From Streptomyces sp. ISL-100 (GTDB lineage: Bacteria; Actinomycetota; Actinomycetes; Streptomycetales; Streptomycetaceae): DNA of 39,978 nucleotides. Location of the stretch: contig NZ_JAGGOK010000132.1 of assembly GCF_018614615.1 (NCBI RefSeq), positions 1 through 39,978 of the forward strand, read 5' to 3'. Shown piece by piece: positions 1-7,157 of this stretch. The notes under the pieces are model-generated. The model saw only the letters and a program-made list of their open reading frames with translations, made no database searches and had not been told where the DNA came from. Position 1 is the first letter of the stretch. Each line of letters starts with the position of its first letter. The translations under genes and the position numbers were made by a program.

Positions 1-2
1 GC

Positions 3-80
3 GGCGACCTCGTGTCGCACTCGTGTCTCCATCTGTTGGGCGGGGCCGCCTTCGCGGGCTCCGTCGAGGGCGAAACCTAG
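3..80 (+). CDS. possible 3' end of an upstream gene (partial)
   Basis: An open frame enters from the left edge and stops at a TAG at 78-80, giving about 25 residues (ending AFAGSVEGET). It has no recognisable motif. Codon choice is compatible with coding, but the stretch is too short to judge. It could equally be noncoding DNA. No product is proposed. Confidence 0.18.
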   Translation, partial: GDLVSHSCLHLLGGAAFAGSVEGET

Positions 81-135
81 GCCGACGGCATCAAGGTCAA
101 CCAGCTTGCGGCGCGACTCGGGAGGCGGCCGACCG

Positions 136-196
136 CCCGGTTTCGACCGGGAGTTGTCGAGCGTGCCGACGCCGGCCGGTACAGTGACCGGCCGGC
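136..196 (-). terminator. two consecutive hairpins behind the VOC gene
   Basis: Just after the VOC gene's stop lies a perfect 10-bp inverted repeat (GCCGGCCGGT at 171-180, ACCGGCCGGC at 187-196) with a 6-nt loop. A second 6-bp stem (CCCGGT/ACCGGG, 136-151) follows with a TTCG loop. Neither has a clear U-tract, as is usual in Streptomyces. The position suggests the terminator of the AraC-VOC transcript, and the symmetrical stems could also stop rightward transcription. Confidence 0.6.
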
Positions 197-203
197 GACA
201 GGC

Positions 204-620
204 TCACTTGCCGAGGCGCTGGGCGAAGCGCAGCATGTTGCCCGCGGGATCGCGGAAGGCGCAGTCGCGAACCCCGTAGGGCTGGTCGACCGGCTCCTGC
301 AGCACGTCGGCGCCCGAGGCCCGGACGCGCTCGAAGGTGGCGCCGACGTCGTCGGCCGAGAAGATCACGCCGCGCAGCATGCCCTTGGCCAGCAGCTCCG
401 CCATGGCCTGCTTGTCGGCCGGCGAGGCGTTCGGGTCCGCGAGGGGCGGTTCCAGCACGATCTCCACGTCGGGCTGCGACGGCGAGCCGACCGTCACCCA
501 GCGCATGCCCTCGAACCCGACGTCGTTGCGCACCTCGAGTCCGAGCACGTCGCGGTAGAAGGCGAGCGCCTTGTCGTGGTCGTCGACGGCGATGAAGCAC
601 TGCGAAAGTTTGATGTCCAT
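204..620 (-). CDS. VOC (glyoxalase/bleomycin-resistance fold) family protein
   Basis: A 138-residue single-domain VOC protein. It shows the two beta-alpha-beta-beta-beta halves: residues 1-65 contain IKLSQCFIAVDDHDKALAFY and MRWVTV, and residues 80-138 contain RGVIFSADDV and FRDPAGNMLRFAQRLG. The closing DPAGN motif is typical of metal-binding or dioxygenase-like VOC proteins. The substrate cannot be read from the sequence. I start at the ATG at 620; a GTG at 629 is in frame. The gene follows the AraC regulator stop (631) almost without gap, so the two are probably one transcript with coupled translation. Such AraC-VOC pairs are common in Streptomyces. The family is secure, the role unknown. 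Confidence 0.88.
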   Translation of the reverse strand: MDIKLSQCFIAVDDHDKALAFYRDVLGLEVRNDVGFEGMRWVTVGSPSQPDVEIVLEPPLADPNASPADKQAMAELLAKGMLRGVIFSADDVGATFERVRASGADVLQEPVDQPYGVRDCAFRDPAGNMLRFAQRLGK

Positions 621-630
621 GCAGACCACG

Positions 631-1068
631 CTACGGGCGTGCCGTGTGATTCGCTTCTCCGTTCCTGACCGGTTCCGCGTTCCTGACCGGTCGCGTGAAA
701 ATCTTGGCGACGCAGGGCGGGATGGCCGCGCCCTGGTCGTGCCGACGGGCCCGGTACGCGCTCGGGCTCTCGCCCACCAGCTCGGTGAACCGCGAGCTGA
801 ACGACCCCAGCGACGTACATCCGACCGCGAAGCAGACCTCGGTCACCGACAGGTCGCCGCGCCGCAGCAGGGCCTTGGCCCGCTCGATCCTGCGGGTCAT
901 CAGGTAGCTGTACGGCGTCTCCCCGAACGCGGCGCGGAAGCTGCGGGAGAAGTGGCCGGCCGACATGTGTGCCGCGCGTGCCAGCGCGGGGACGTCGAGC
1001 GGCTCCGCGTAGTCGCGGTCCATCTGGTCGCGGGCCCGGCGGAGCCGAACCAGGTCCGGTAGCGTCAC
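631..1068 (-). CDS. AraC family transcriptional regulator (short form)
   Basis: About 145 residues consisting almost entirely of the double helix-turn-helix AraC DNA-binding domain. The first HTH is around ALARAAHMSAGHFSRSFRAA, followed by GETPYSYLMTRRIERAKALL and the second HTH around LSVTEVCFAVGCTSLGSFSS with FTELVGESPSAYRAR. There is no N-terminal sensor domain, so it resembles one-domain regulators placed beside VOC genes. I start at the GTG at 1068 (VTLPDLVRLRRARD). An in-frame ATG at 1212 would add 48 low-complexity residues and run into the repeat element, so I do not favour it. It lies upstream of the VOC gene on the same strand and probably controls that small operon. Confidence 0.85.
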   Translation of the reverse strand: MTLPDLVRLRRARDQMDRDYAEPLDVPALARAAHMSAGHFSRSFRAAFGETPYSYLMTRRIERAKALLRRGDLSVTEVCFAVGCTSLGSFSSRFTELVGESPSAYRARRHDQGAAIPPCVAKIFTRPVRNAEPVRNGEANHTARP

Positions 1069-1214
1069 CGGACCAGCATCGCACGCCGCCGTGCGGTGCG
1101 GCACCGTCGCGGCGTGACAGGGCTTTCGCCACCCTGGCGCGGGGCAGGGCCCGTCCCGTGCGGCCCCCGCCTGCCGCGCGTGCGAAAGGGCCCGCTTCGT
1201 GATCGATTCCACCC

Positions 1215-1297
1215 GCCGGACGGGCTGGACATTGCCGCTTGCGGCAACTCTCAGCCCGTCCGGCGTTTGAGGAGCGGGGTCTGGGGTGGAGCCCCAG
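1215..1297. repeat. Streptomyces extragenic hairpin repeat, copy 1 (pepN terminator)
   Basis: A perfect 13-bp inverted repeat (GCCGGACGGGCTG at 1215-1227, CAGCCCGTCCGGC at 1252-1264) encloses a second stem (TTGCCGC/GCGGCAA, 1232-1247), so the whole could fold as a branched hairpin. It is followed by 'gtttgagga' and a CTGGGG/CCCCAG hairpin (1281-1297). The same module recurs at 14050 and 21548. It sits behind pepN and in front of the AraC gene and probably works as a terminator. The rest of the 1069-1373 interval shows nothing else. Confidence 0.75.
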
Positions 1298-1373
1298 CTT
1301 CGGGTAGGGAAAGCCCGCGCAGCGGCCGTAGCCGTGGGGTGGCCGCGTCGGCTCCCGGCGCCCCCGCTGAGCC

Positions 1374-3866
1374 TCAGTTCCCCCGTACCGCGATGGCCCG
1401 CCGCAGGTCATCGAGTTGGTCGGCGAGTTTGCGGCGCAGGGACGGGATCATTTCGGCATCGCGCAGGAAGTCCTCGCCGAGCCGCAAGGAGTCCGCGTCG
1501 ACGGCGAAGTGGGGGAAGGCGTAACGTCCCGCCGCTTCGGCGATGGCGGGGCCGCGGCGGTCGGCGAGTGCCTTGGCGTCGCGGTAGTAGCGGGGGACGT
1601 AGTCGCGTACGAGAGCTGTCTGTTCGGGCTGCCAGAACCCCTGGGCGGTGGCGCTGAAGAGGTAGTTGGAGAGCGTGTCGTCCTCGAACATGCGGGTCCA
1701 GGCCGCAGCCTTGGCCTCCGGTGTGGGAAGGGCCGCGCGGCAGCGGGCGGCGCCTTCCTGCCCGGTGGCGCTGGGGTCGCGGTCGAGCTCCGCGGCGATG
1801 GCGGCTTCGTCGGTGGCACCGAGTACGGCGAGGCGGCGCAGGATGCGCCAGCGCAGTTCGGGGTCGAGTTCGGGGCCGCCGGGGACGCTGCCGGAGTGGA
1901 GCCAGTCCTGGATGCCGTCGGGCTGGGTGGCGGCGTCGATGCAGTGGCGTACGGCGGTGAGGCGCAGGCCGGCGCCGTTGCCGTCCTCGGTGCGGCGGAG
2001 GAGGTCGCGGCAGATGGCGGTGAGGGTGGCGAGGGCGGTGGGGCGTTCGGACGGGGGGAGGTAGCGGTCCGTGATCTGGGTGTGGGCGAAGGTGAGTACG
2101 CCCTGGACGATCGCGAGGTCGGTTTCTTCGGGAAGGTGGGCGCGGGCGGTCTCCAGGTAGGCGACGGGTTCGAGCTCGCCGTCGCGCACCATGTCACGCA
2201 GGGCGTTCCACAGGACGGCCCGGGTGAGCGGGTCGGGGACGGCGGAGAGGTTGCGCAGGGCCGGCTCTTCGGACTGCTCGTCTAGGCGGATCTTGGCGTA
2301 CGTCAGATCGCCGTCGTTGAGGACGACGAGCGCGGGCCGGCGGCCGGGGCGTACCGTCACGGACTCGTCCTGCGGTACGTCGACTTCGAACCGCTCGCGC
2401 AGGACGAGGCTCCGGCCGTCGATGGGGTCCTGGTCGTACGCGCCGATGGCGATGCGGTGGGGGCGGCTGCCCTGCTGGTCGACGGTGACGTGCCACATGC
2501 CGTCCGCCTGTGCGACGGCGGGGGTGAGGGTGTCGACACCAGTGGTGCGCAGCCATTGGCCGGCCCACGCGTGGACGTCGCGGTCGGTCGCGGAGGCAAG
2601 GTTGTCGATGAAGTCGGCGAGGGTGGCGTTGGCGAATTTGTGGCGGGCGAAGTGGGTGTTGATGCCGGCCAGGAAGTCCTTCTCGCCGAGCCAGGCGACG
2701 AGTTGGCGCAGGGCGGAGGCGCCCTTGGCGTAGGAGATGCCGTCGAAGTTGAGCATGGCGGACGCGGTGTCGGGGACGGCGTCGGGGTCGGGGGCGACGG
2801 GGTGGGTGGAGGGGCGTTGGTCTGCGTCGTAACCCCAGCCCTTGCGGGCGACGGCGAAGTCGGTCCAGGTGTCGGTGAAGCGGGTGGCTTCGGTGAGGGT
2901 CTGGTAGCCCATGTATTCGGCGAAGGACTCGTTGAGCCAGATGTCGTCCCACCACTGGAGGGTGACGAGGTCGCCGAACCACATGTGGGCCATTTCGTGG
3001 GCGATGACCATGGCGCGGGTCTGGCGTTCGGTGTCGGTGACGGCGGAGCGGTAGATGAACTCGTCGCGGAAGGTGACGAGGCCTGGGTTTTCCATGGCGC
3101 CGGCGTTGAATTCGGGGACAAAGGCCTGGTCGTAGGAGTCGAAGGGGTAGGGCTCTTCGAACTTCTCGTGGTAGCGGTCGAAGCAGGCGCGGGTGATGTC
3201 GAGGATCTCGTCGGCGTCGGTGTTGAGGTAGGGCGCGAGGGAGCGGCGGCAGTGGAGGCCGAAGGGCAGGCCGGCGTGTTGGGTGCGTACGGAGTGCCAG
3301 GGGCCTGCGGCGACGGCGACGAGGTAGGTGGAGATGAGGGGGGTGGGGGCGAGTGTCCAGCGGCCGGCGCCCTGATGCTCGGCGATGGCGTTGCCGAGGA
3401 CGGTCCAGTCCTCGGGGGCGGTGACGGTGAGGGCGAAGACGGCTTTGAGGTCGGGCTGGTCGAAGGCGGCGAAGACGCGCTGGACGTCTTCCAGGAAGAG
3501 CTGGGTGTAGACGTACGTTTCGCCGTCGGTGGGGTCGGTGAAGCGGTGCATGCCTTCGCCGGTGCGGGAGTAGCGCATGTCGGCGTCGATGTGCAGTTCG
3601 TGGTCGCCGGCGGTGAGGCCGGTGAGGGGCAGGCGGTTGTCGACCAGCGTTTCGGGGTCCAGTGGCTGTCCGTCGAGGGTGACTGTGCGCAGGGTGGCGG
3701 GCTTGAGCTCGACGAAGGTGTCCCCGGCCGTGTGTGCGGTGAAGTGGATGACGGTACGGGAGTCGAAGGTCTCTTCGCCGCGGGTCAGATCGAGGTCGAT
3801 CGTGTACCGGTGGACGTCGAGGAGCTGGGCTCGGGTCTGCGCTTCGTCGCGCGTCAGTACGGACAT
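1374..3866 (-). CDS. pepN: aminopeptidase N (M1 family zinc metallopeptidase)
   Basis: An 830-residue cytoplasmic M1 aminopeptidase that removes N-terminal residues from peptides. Landmarks are the N-terminal saddle domain (1-190), the substrate-anchoring GAMEN motif (256-260), the zinc site HEMAH (290-294) with third ligand Glu313 in LNESFAEY, and the transition-state tyrosine region (YAKGASALRQL). A C-terminal ERAP1-like helical domain fills about 500-830, ending RRAIAVRGN. Length is close to other actinobacterial PepN proteins, slightly short at the N terminus. There is no signal peptide. The ATG at 3866 opens MSVLTRDEAQTRAQLL, the usual beginning of the Streptomyces protein. Chorismate mutase lies 83 bp upstream on the same strand, and the extragenic repeat at 1215-1297 probably ends the transcript. 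Confidence 0.97.
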   Translation of the reverse strand: MSVLTRDEAQTRAQLLDVHRYTIDLDLTRGEETFDSRTVIHFTAHTAGDTFVELKPATLRTVTLDGQPLDPETLVDNRLPLTGLTAGDHELHIDADMRYSRTGEGMHRFTDPTDGETYVYTQLFLEDVQRVFAAFDQPDLKAVFALTVTAPEDWTVLGNAIAEHQGAGRWTLAPTPLISTYLVAVAAGPWHSVRTQHAGLPFGLHCRRSLAPYLNTDADEILDITRACFDRYHEKFEEPYPFDSYDQAFVPEFNAGAMENPGLVTFRDEFIYRSAVTDTERQTRAMVIAHEMAHMWFGDLVTLQWWDDIWLNESFAEYMGYQTLTEATRFTDTWTDFAVARKGWGYDADQRPSTHPVAPDPDAVPDTASAMLNFDGISYAKGASALRQLVAWLGEKDFLAGINTHFARHKFANATLADFIDNLASATDRDVHAWAGQWLRTTGVDTLTPAVAQADGMWHVTVDQQGSRPHRIAIGAYDQDPIDGRSLVLRERFEVDVPQDESVTVRPGRRPALVVLNDGDLTYAKIRLDEQSEEPALRNLSAVPDPLTRAVLWNALRDMVRDGELEPVAYLETARAHLPEETDLAIVQGVLTFAHTQITDRYLPPSERPTALATLTAICRDLLRRTEDGNGAGLRLTAVRHCIDAATQPDGIQDWLHSGSVPGGPELDPELRWRILRRLAVLGATDEAAIAAELDRDPSATGQEGAARCRAALPTPEAKAAAWTRMFEDDTLSNYLFSATAQGFWQPEQTALVRDYVPRYYRDAKALADRRGPAIAEAAGRYAFPHFAVDADSLRLGEDFLRDAEMIPSLRRKLADQLDDLRRAIAVRGN

Positions 3867-3949
3867 GGGGACATGCTGCCTGATGGCGTGCGGGTGGCAC
3901 AGCGGGCGGTTGCCCTACGGTGCCCGGCGGGGGCTGCCCTTACCTACCG

Positions 3950-4264
3950 TTAAGACTTCGCGATCGTTTCGTGGTGGCGGATGACCTCCGCGATGATGAA
4001 GTTGAGCAGCTTCTCGGCGAAGGCCGGGTCCAGTTTGGCGCTTTCCGCGAGTTCGCGCAGGCGGACGATCTGGCTGGCCTCGCGGGCCGGGTCGGCGGGG
4101 GGCAGCTGGTGCCGCGCCTTGAGGAGGCCGACCTGCTGGGTGCATTTGAAGCGCTCGGCGAGCATGTGGACGACGGCGGCGTCGATGTTGTCGATGCTGT
4201 CGCGCAGCCGGCTCAGTTCGGCGATGACGGACTCGTCGATTTCGCTGGATTCGCTGGAGGTCAT
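3950..4264 (-). CDS. chorismate mutase, AroQ type
   Basis: A 104-residue monofunctional all-helical AroQ chorismate mutase, which converts chorismate to prephenate for Phe/Tyr synthesis. Visible pieces are helix 1 with LSRLRDSIDNIDAAVVHMLAERF and the conserved Arg21 and Arg38, then QVGLLKARH with Lys49. Helices 2 and 3 follow with REASQIVRLRELAESAKLDPAFAEKLLNFIIAEVIRHHE. There is no ACT or prephenate dehydratase domain and no signal peptide, so it is the small cytoplasmic form. The start is the ATG at 4264. An upstream continuation of the frame exists but has the composition of an antisense shadow. It lies 11 bp after the AraC gene and upstream of pepN; a shared transcript is possible, but no functional link is evident. 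Confidence 0.93.
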   Translation of the reverse strand: MTSSESSEIDESVIAELSRLRDSIDNIDAAVVHMLAERFKCTQQVGLLKARHQLPPADPAREASQIVRLRELAESAKLDPAFAEKLLNFIIAEVIRHHETIAKS

Positions 4265-4275
4265 GGTCAGCGAGC

Positions 4276-5163
4276 TTACGTCGGTCGGGTCGCGATCGTC
4301 GGCGGGTGTTCGGGATCTGGGATCTGGTGGCTCCAGCCGCCGTGGACGGCCCGCCCCTGCTGTTCCCGGAAGCGGACGGGGGCCATGCCGACGCGGCGGG
4401 TGAAGAGGCGGGAGAAATAGGCGGGGTCGTCGTAGCCGACGCGGCGGGCTACGGCGGCGACGGGCAGCTCGGTGGCGGCCAGGAGCTCCTTGGCGCGGCC
4501 CAGGCGGATGCCGAGGAGGTAATCCTTGGGGCTGCATCCCGCGCCGCGGCGTACGGCGGTGCGCAGCTCGGCCGGGGTCATGCCGTGGCGGGAGGCGTGT
4601 TCGGCGACGGTCAGGGGCTGGAAGGCGTCGCGGGCGAGGGCCTGGAGTACGGGGTCTCCGTCGGCTCCGACGTCGGCGCGGGCGCGGCGCAGTGCGACGA
4701 GGAGTTCGTGGACGGCGGCGCCGGTCTCGACTTCGAGGAGGGGGTTTCCGCGGCGCGCGGCGCGGGCGATGCGGCCGACGGCGGCGCGGGCGGCCGCGGT
4801 GTCGGCGAGGGGGACGACGGGGCGGTCGGGCTCGATGTAGCCGAGTTCGGTGTAGGTGGTGGTTGCCGGTCCGGTGAAGTCTACGAAGCTCTCGTCCCAG
4901 CCGGCGACGGGGTCGGGTCCGTAATGGTGAGGGATGCCGGGTATGAGCCAGATCAGGGCGGGGCCGGTGACGGTGAGGCGTCGCCCGTCGGGGCCGCGGT
5001 ACCAGCCGCTGCCCGAGCTGATGACGACGGCGACGTGGTGGTCGAGGGTGCGGGGGCCGACGGTGGGGAGTGCGCCGTACTGGAGGCCGACTCCGAGGCA
5101 GACCAGGCCGAGTTTGTGGTGGGTCGGGCTCGGGGTGAAATAGCGCATCCAGGTGTGGTACAT
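4276..5163 (-). CDS. AraC family transcriptional regulator with cupin sensor domain
   Basis: 295 residues. The N-terminal half (about 1-130) is an AraC-type cupin/arabinose-binding domain, with HHVAVVISSGSGWYRGPDGRRLTVTGPALIWLIPGIPHHYGP. The C-terminal third (about 180-285) is the AraC HTH pair, ending RLGRAKELLAATELPVAAVARRVGYDDPAYFSRLFTRRVGMAPVRFRE. It is divergent from the GH35 beta-galactosidase gene across a 132-bp region containing two direct repeats spaced 21 bp, the usual arrangement for an AraC activator of a sugar gene. The natural inference is that it senses a galactoside or its breakdown product. The family is certain, the inducer is not. Confidence 0.92.
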   Translation of the reverse strand: MYHTWMRYFTPSPTHHKLGLVCLGVGLQYGALPTVGPRTLDHHVAVVISSGSGWYRGPDGRRLTVTGPALIWLIPGIPHHYGPDPVAGWDESFVDFTGPATTTYTELGYIEPDRPVVPLADTAAARAAVGRIARAARRGNPLLEVETGAAVHELLVALRRARADVGADGDPVLQALARDAFQPLTVAEHASRHGMTPAELRTAVRRGAGCSPKDYLLGIRLGRAKELLAATELPVAAVARRVGYDDPAYFSRLFTRRVGMAPVRFREQQGRAVHGGWSHQIPDPEHPPTIATRPT

Positions 5164-5205
5164 CCGCTTCGTTTCCTCCCCGCCTGCTCAGGTGGCGTTC
5201 CGTTG

Positions 5206-5232
5206 TGTCCAAACAGCGCTGATCTTTGTCCA
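5206..5232. promoter_or_regulatory. direct repeats in the AraC/beta-galactosidase divergent promoter
   Basis: The hexamer TGTCCA occurs at 5206-5211 and again at 5227-5232, exactly 21 bp (two helical turns) apart on the same strand. It lies 43 bp upstream of the AraC start and about 65-90 bp upstream of the galactosidase start. AraC-family activators commonly bind two direct half-sites with this phasing. Binding is inferred, not shown. Confidence 0.45.
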
Positions 5233-5295
5233 TGGACCGCTCCGCCGCCAGGGGGTGAGGTTAAGGCGCTGATAGTGGAGCGAGAGGCGGGGACC

Positions 5296-7062
5296 GTGGC
5301 TGACTTCACGGTGGGTGAGCAGGATTTCGAGCTGGACGGGCGGCCGGTGCGGCTGCTGTCGGGGGCTTTGCACTATTTCCGGGTGCATGAGGCGCAGTGG
5401 GGCCACCGGCTCGCGATGCTGCGTGCCATGGGGCTCAACTGCGTGGAGACGTACGTCCCGTGGAATCTGCACGAGCCTGAGCCCGGGCGGCTGCGTGACG
5501 CGGGGGCGCTGGGCAGGTTCCTGGATGCGGCGCGGGAGGCGGGGCTGTGGGCGATCGTACGTCCGGGGCCGTACATCTGTGCCGAGTGGGAGAACGGCGG
5601 GCTGCCGCACTGGCTGACGGGGGCCCTCGGCTCGCGCGTGCGCACGCGCGACGCGGAGTATCTGGGGCATGTGGAGCGGTGGTTCAGGCAGTTGCTGCCG
5701 CAGGTGGTGGCACGGCAGATCGACCGGGGCGGTCCGGTAATCATGGTGCAGGTCGAGAACGAGTACGGCAGTTACGGCTCGGACCAGGTGTATCTGCGGC
5801 ATCTGACGGGGTTCCTGCGGGAGTGCGGTGTGACGGTGCCGCTGTTCACTTCCGATGGGCCCGAGGACCACATGCTGACGGGCGGTTCCGTGCCGGGTGT
5901 GCTGGCGACGGCGAACTTCGGGTCGGGGGCACGTGAGGGCTTCGAGACGCTGCGGCGGCATCAGCCTTCGGGTCCTTTGATGTGCATGGAGTTCTGGTGC
6001 GGGTGGTTCGACCACTGGGGTGCGGAGCATGTCGTACGGGATCCCGCGGACGCGGCGGCGACGCTGAACGAGATTCTTGAGTGCGGTGCGTCGGTCAATG
6101 TCTATATGGCGCACGGGGGCACGAATTTCGCGGGCTGGTCGGGGGCGAACCGTTCCGGTGCGCTGCACGAGGGGAAGCTGCAACCGACCGTGACGTCGTA
6201 CGACTACGACGCGCCCATCGACGAGTACGGCCGCCCCACGGAGAAGTTCTGGCTGTTCCGGGACGTCCTGGCGCTCTACCAGGAGGATGCGGCCCCGCTG
6301 CCCGAGGTGCCGGCGGCGCCCGCCGTGCTGGGTGAGCCGGCGCCGGCGGAGCTGACGGGGTGGGCGCCGCTCGGCGACGTACTGGAGGTGCTCGGGGGCG
6401 CGGAGGCGGAGCGTGCGATGCCGCCGACGTTCGAGGAGCTGGGTGTGGACCGGGGGCTGGTCCGCTACCGGGTGGATGTGCCGGGGCCGCGTCGGGCGTA
6501 TCCGCTGGGCGTGACGGGGCTGCGGGACCGGGCTGTGGTGTACGTCGACGGGGTGCGGGCGGGGGTGCTCGACGGCGGGGCGGGCGATTGCGCGGCGCTG
6601 GACGAGCCGGTGGCGGGGCCCGCTTCGGTGGAGCTGTGGGTGGAGTCGCTGGGGCGGGTCAATTACGGGCCCCGCTTCGCCGAGTCGAAGGGCATCACGG
6701 GCGGCGTACTGCATGAGCGGCAGTATCTGCACGGTGTACGGGCGCGGGGGCTGTCCCTGGACGCGTTCGAGGACGCGGACGTGGTCGGGAAGGTTCCCTG
6801 CCGTTCCCCGGAAGCGGGGGCGGGCGCGTCGGGGCTGTTCCGGGGAACGTTCGAAGTGCGGGGTGCGGGCGACGCGTCGCTGCGGCTGCCGGGCTGGGAA
6901 CGGGGCTTCGTGTGGGTGAACGGCTTCTGCCTGGGCCGGTACTGGGCGGCGGGCCCCCAGGAGGCTCTGTACGTTCCCGGGCCCGTTCTGCGGGAGGGTG
7001 CGAACGAGGTGTGGGTGCTGGAGCTGGAGAGCGCCGGTGAGCGCTCTCCGGAGTTCCGCTGA
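5296..7062 (+). CDS. beta-galactosidase, glycoside hydrolase family 35
   Basis: A 588-residue GH35 retaining beta-galactosidase. The TIM barrel (about 10-330) shows ETYVPWNLHEPEPG, IVRPGPYICAEWENGG, the acid/base motif VQVENEYGSY (Glu156), the nucleophile motif LMCMEFWCGWFDHWG (Glu232) and YMAHGGTNFAGWSGAN. The C-terminal part (about 370-588) forms the beta-sandwich domains, with FVWVNGFCLGRYW. There is no signal peptide, so it acts inside the cell. The GTG at 5296 is preceded by GAGAGG at 8-nt spacing; an in-frame GTG at 5275 is less well placed. The frame stays open further upstream, but that part is antisense to the AraC gene. GH35 enzymes often prefer beta-1,3-galactosides, which fits the GH101 neighbour. 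Confidence 0.95.
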   Translation: MADFTVGEQDFELDGRPVRLLSGALHYFRVHEAQWGHRLAMLRAMGLNCVETYVPWNLHEPEPGRLRDAGALGRFLDAAREAGLWAIVRPGPYICAEWENGGLPHWLTGALGSRVRTRDAEYLGHVERWFRQLLPQVVARQIDRGGPVIMVQVENEYGSYGSDQVYLRHLTGFLRECGVTVPLFTSDGPEDHMLTGGSVPGVLATANFGSGAREGFETLRRHQPSGPLMCMEFWCGWFDHWGAEHVVRDPADAAATLNEILECGASVNVYMAHGGTNFAGWSGANRSGALHEGKLQPTVTSYDYDAPIDEYGRPTEKFWLFRDVLALYQEDAAPLPEVPAAPAVLGEPAPAELTGWAPLGDVLEVLGGAEAERAMPPTFEELGVDRGLVRYRVDVPGPRRAYPLGVTGLRDRAVVYVDGVRAGVLDGGAGDCAALDEPVAGPASVELWVESLGRVNYGPRFAESKGITGGVLHERQYLHGVRARGLSLDAFEDADVVGKVPCRSPEAGAGASGLFRGTFEVRGAGDASLRLPGWERGFVWVNGFCLGRYWAAGPQEALYVPGPVLREGANEVWVLELESAGERSPEFR

Positions 7063-7076
7063 CAGAGGCTGAATAC

Positions 7077-7116
7077 CTGGAGGGCCGGTACTCCGTTGTA
7101 AGGACCGGCCGTCCAG
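7077..7116. terminator. bidirectional terminator hairpin between convergent genes
   Basis: Between the beta-galactosidase stop and the GH101 stop lies a 13-bp stem with one mismatch (CTGGAGGGCCGGT at 7077-7089, ACCGGCCGTCCAG at 7104-7116) and a 14-nt loop. Its symmetry and position suit termination of both convergent transcripts. Confidence 0.7.
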
Positions 7117-7126
7117 TGCGTTACCC

Positions 7127-7157
7127 CTTACACGTCTTACACGTCTTACACGGCTTA
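7127..7157 (-). repeat. 9-bp tandem repeat carrying serial in-frame stop codons
   Basis: On the + strand CTTACACGT, CTTACACGT and CTTACACGG are followed by CTTACAT. Read on the minus strand, the 9-bp period keeps frame, so the GH101 stop (TAA, 7155-7157) is followed by three further in-frame TAA codons at 9-nt intervals. Slippage duplication is the simplest origin. Confidence 0.7.

Noticed and set aside
2457..3953. A 498-codon + strand frame rich in Gly/Val
   Set aside because: Antisense to pepN; composition is that of the reverse of third-position G/C codons.
4306..5295. Upstream extension of the beta-galactosidase frame
   Set aside because: Antisense to the AraC regulator; GH35 homology starts only at about 5300, and the ribosome site before the GTG at 5296 fits.
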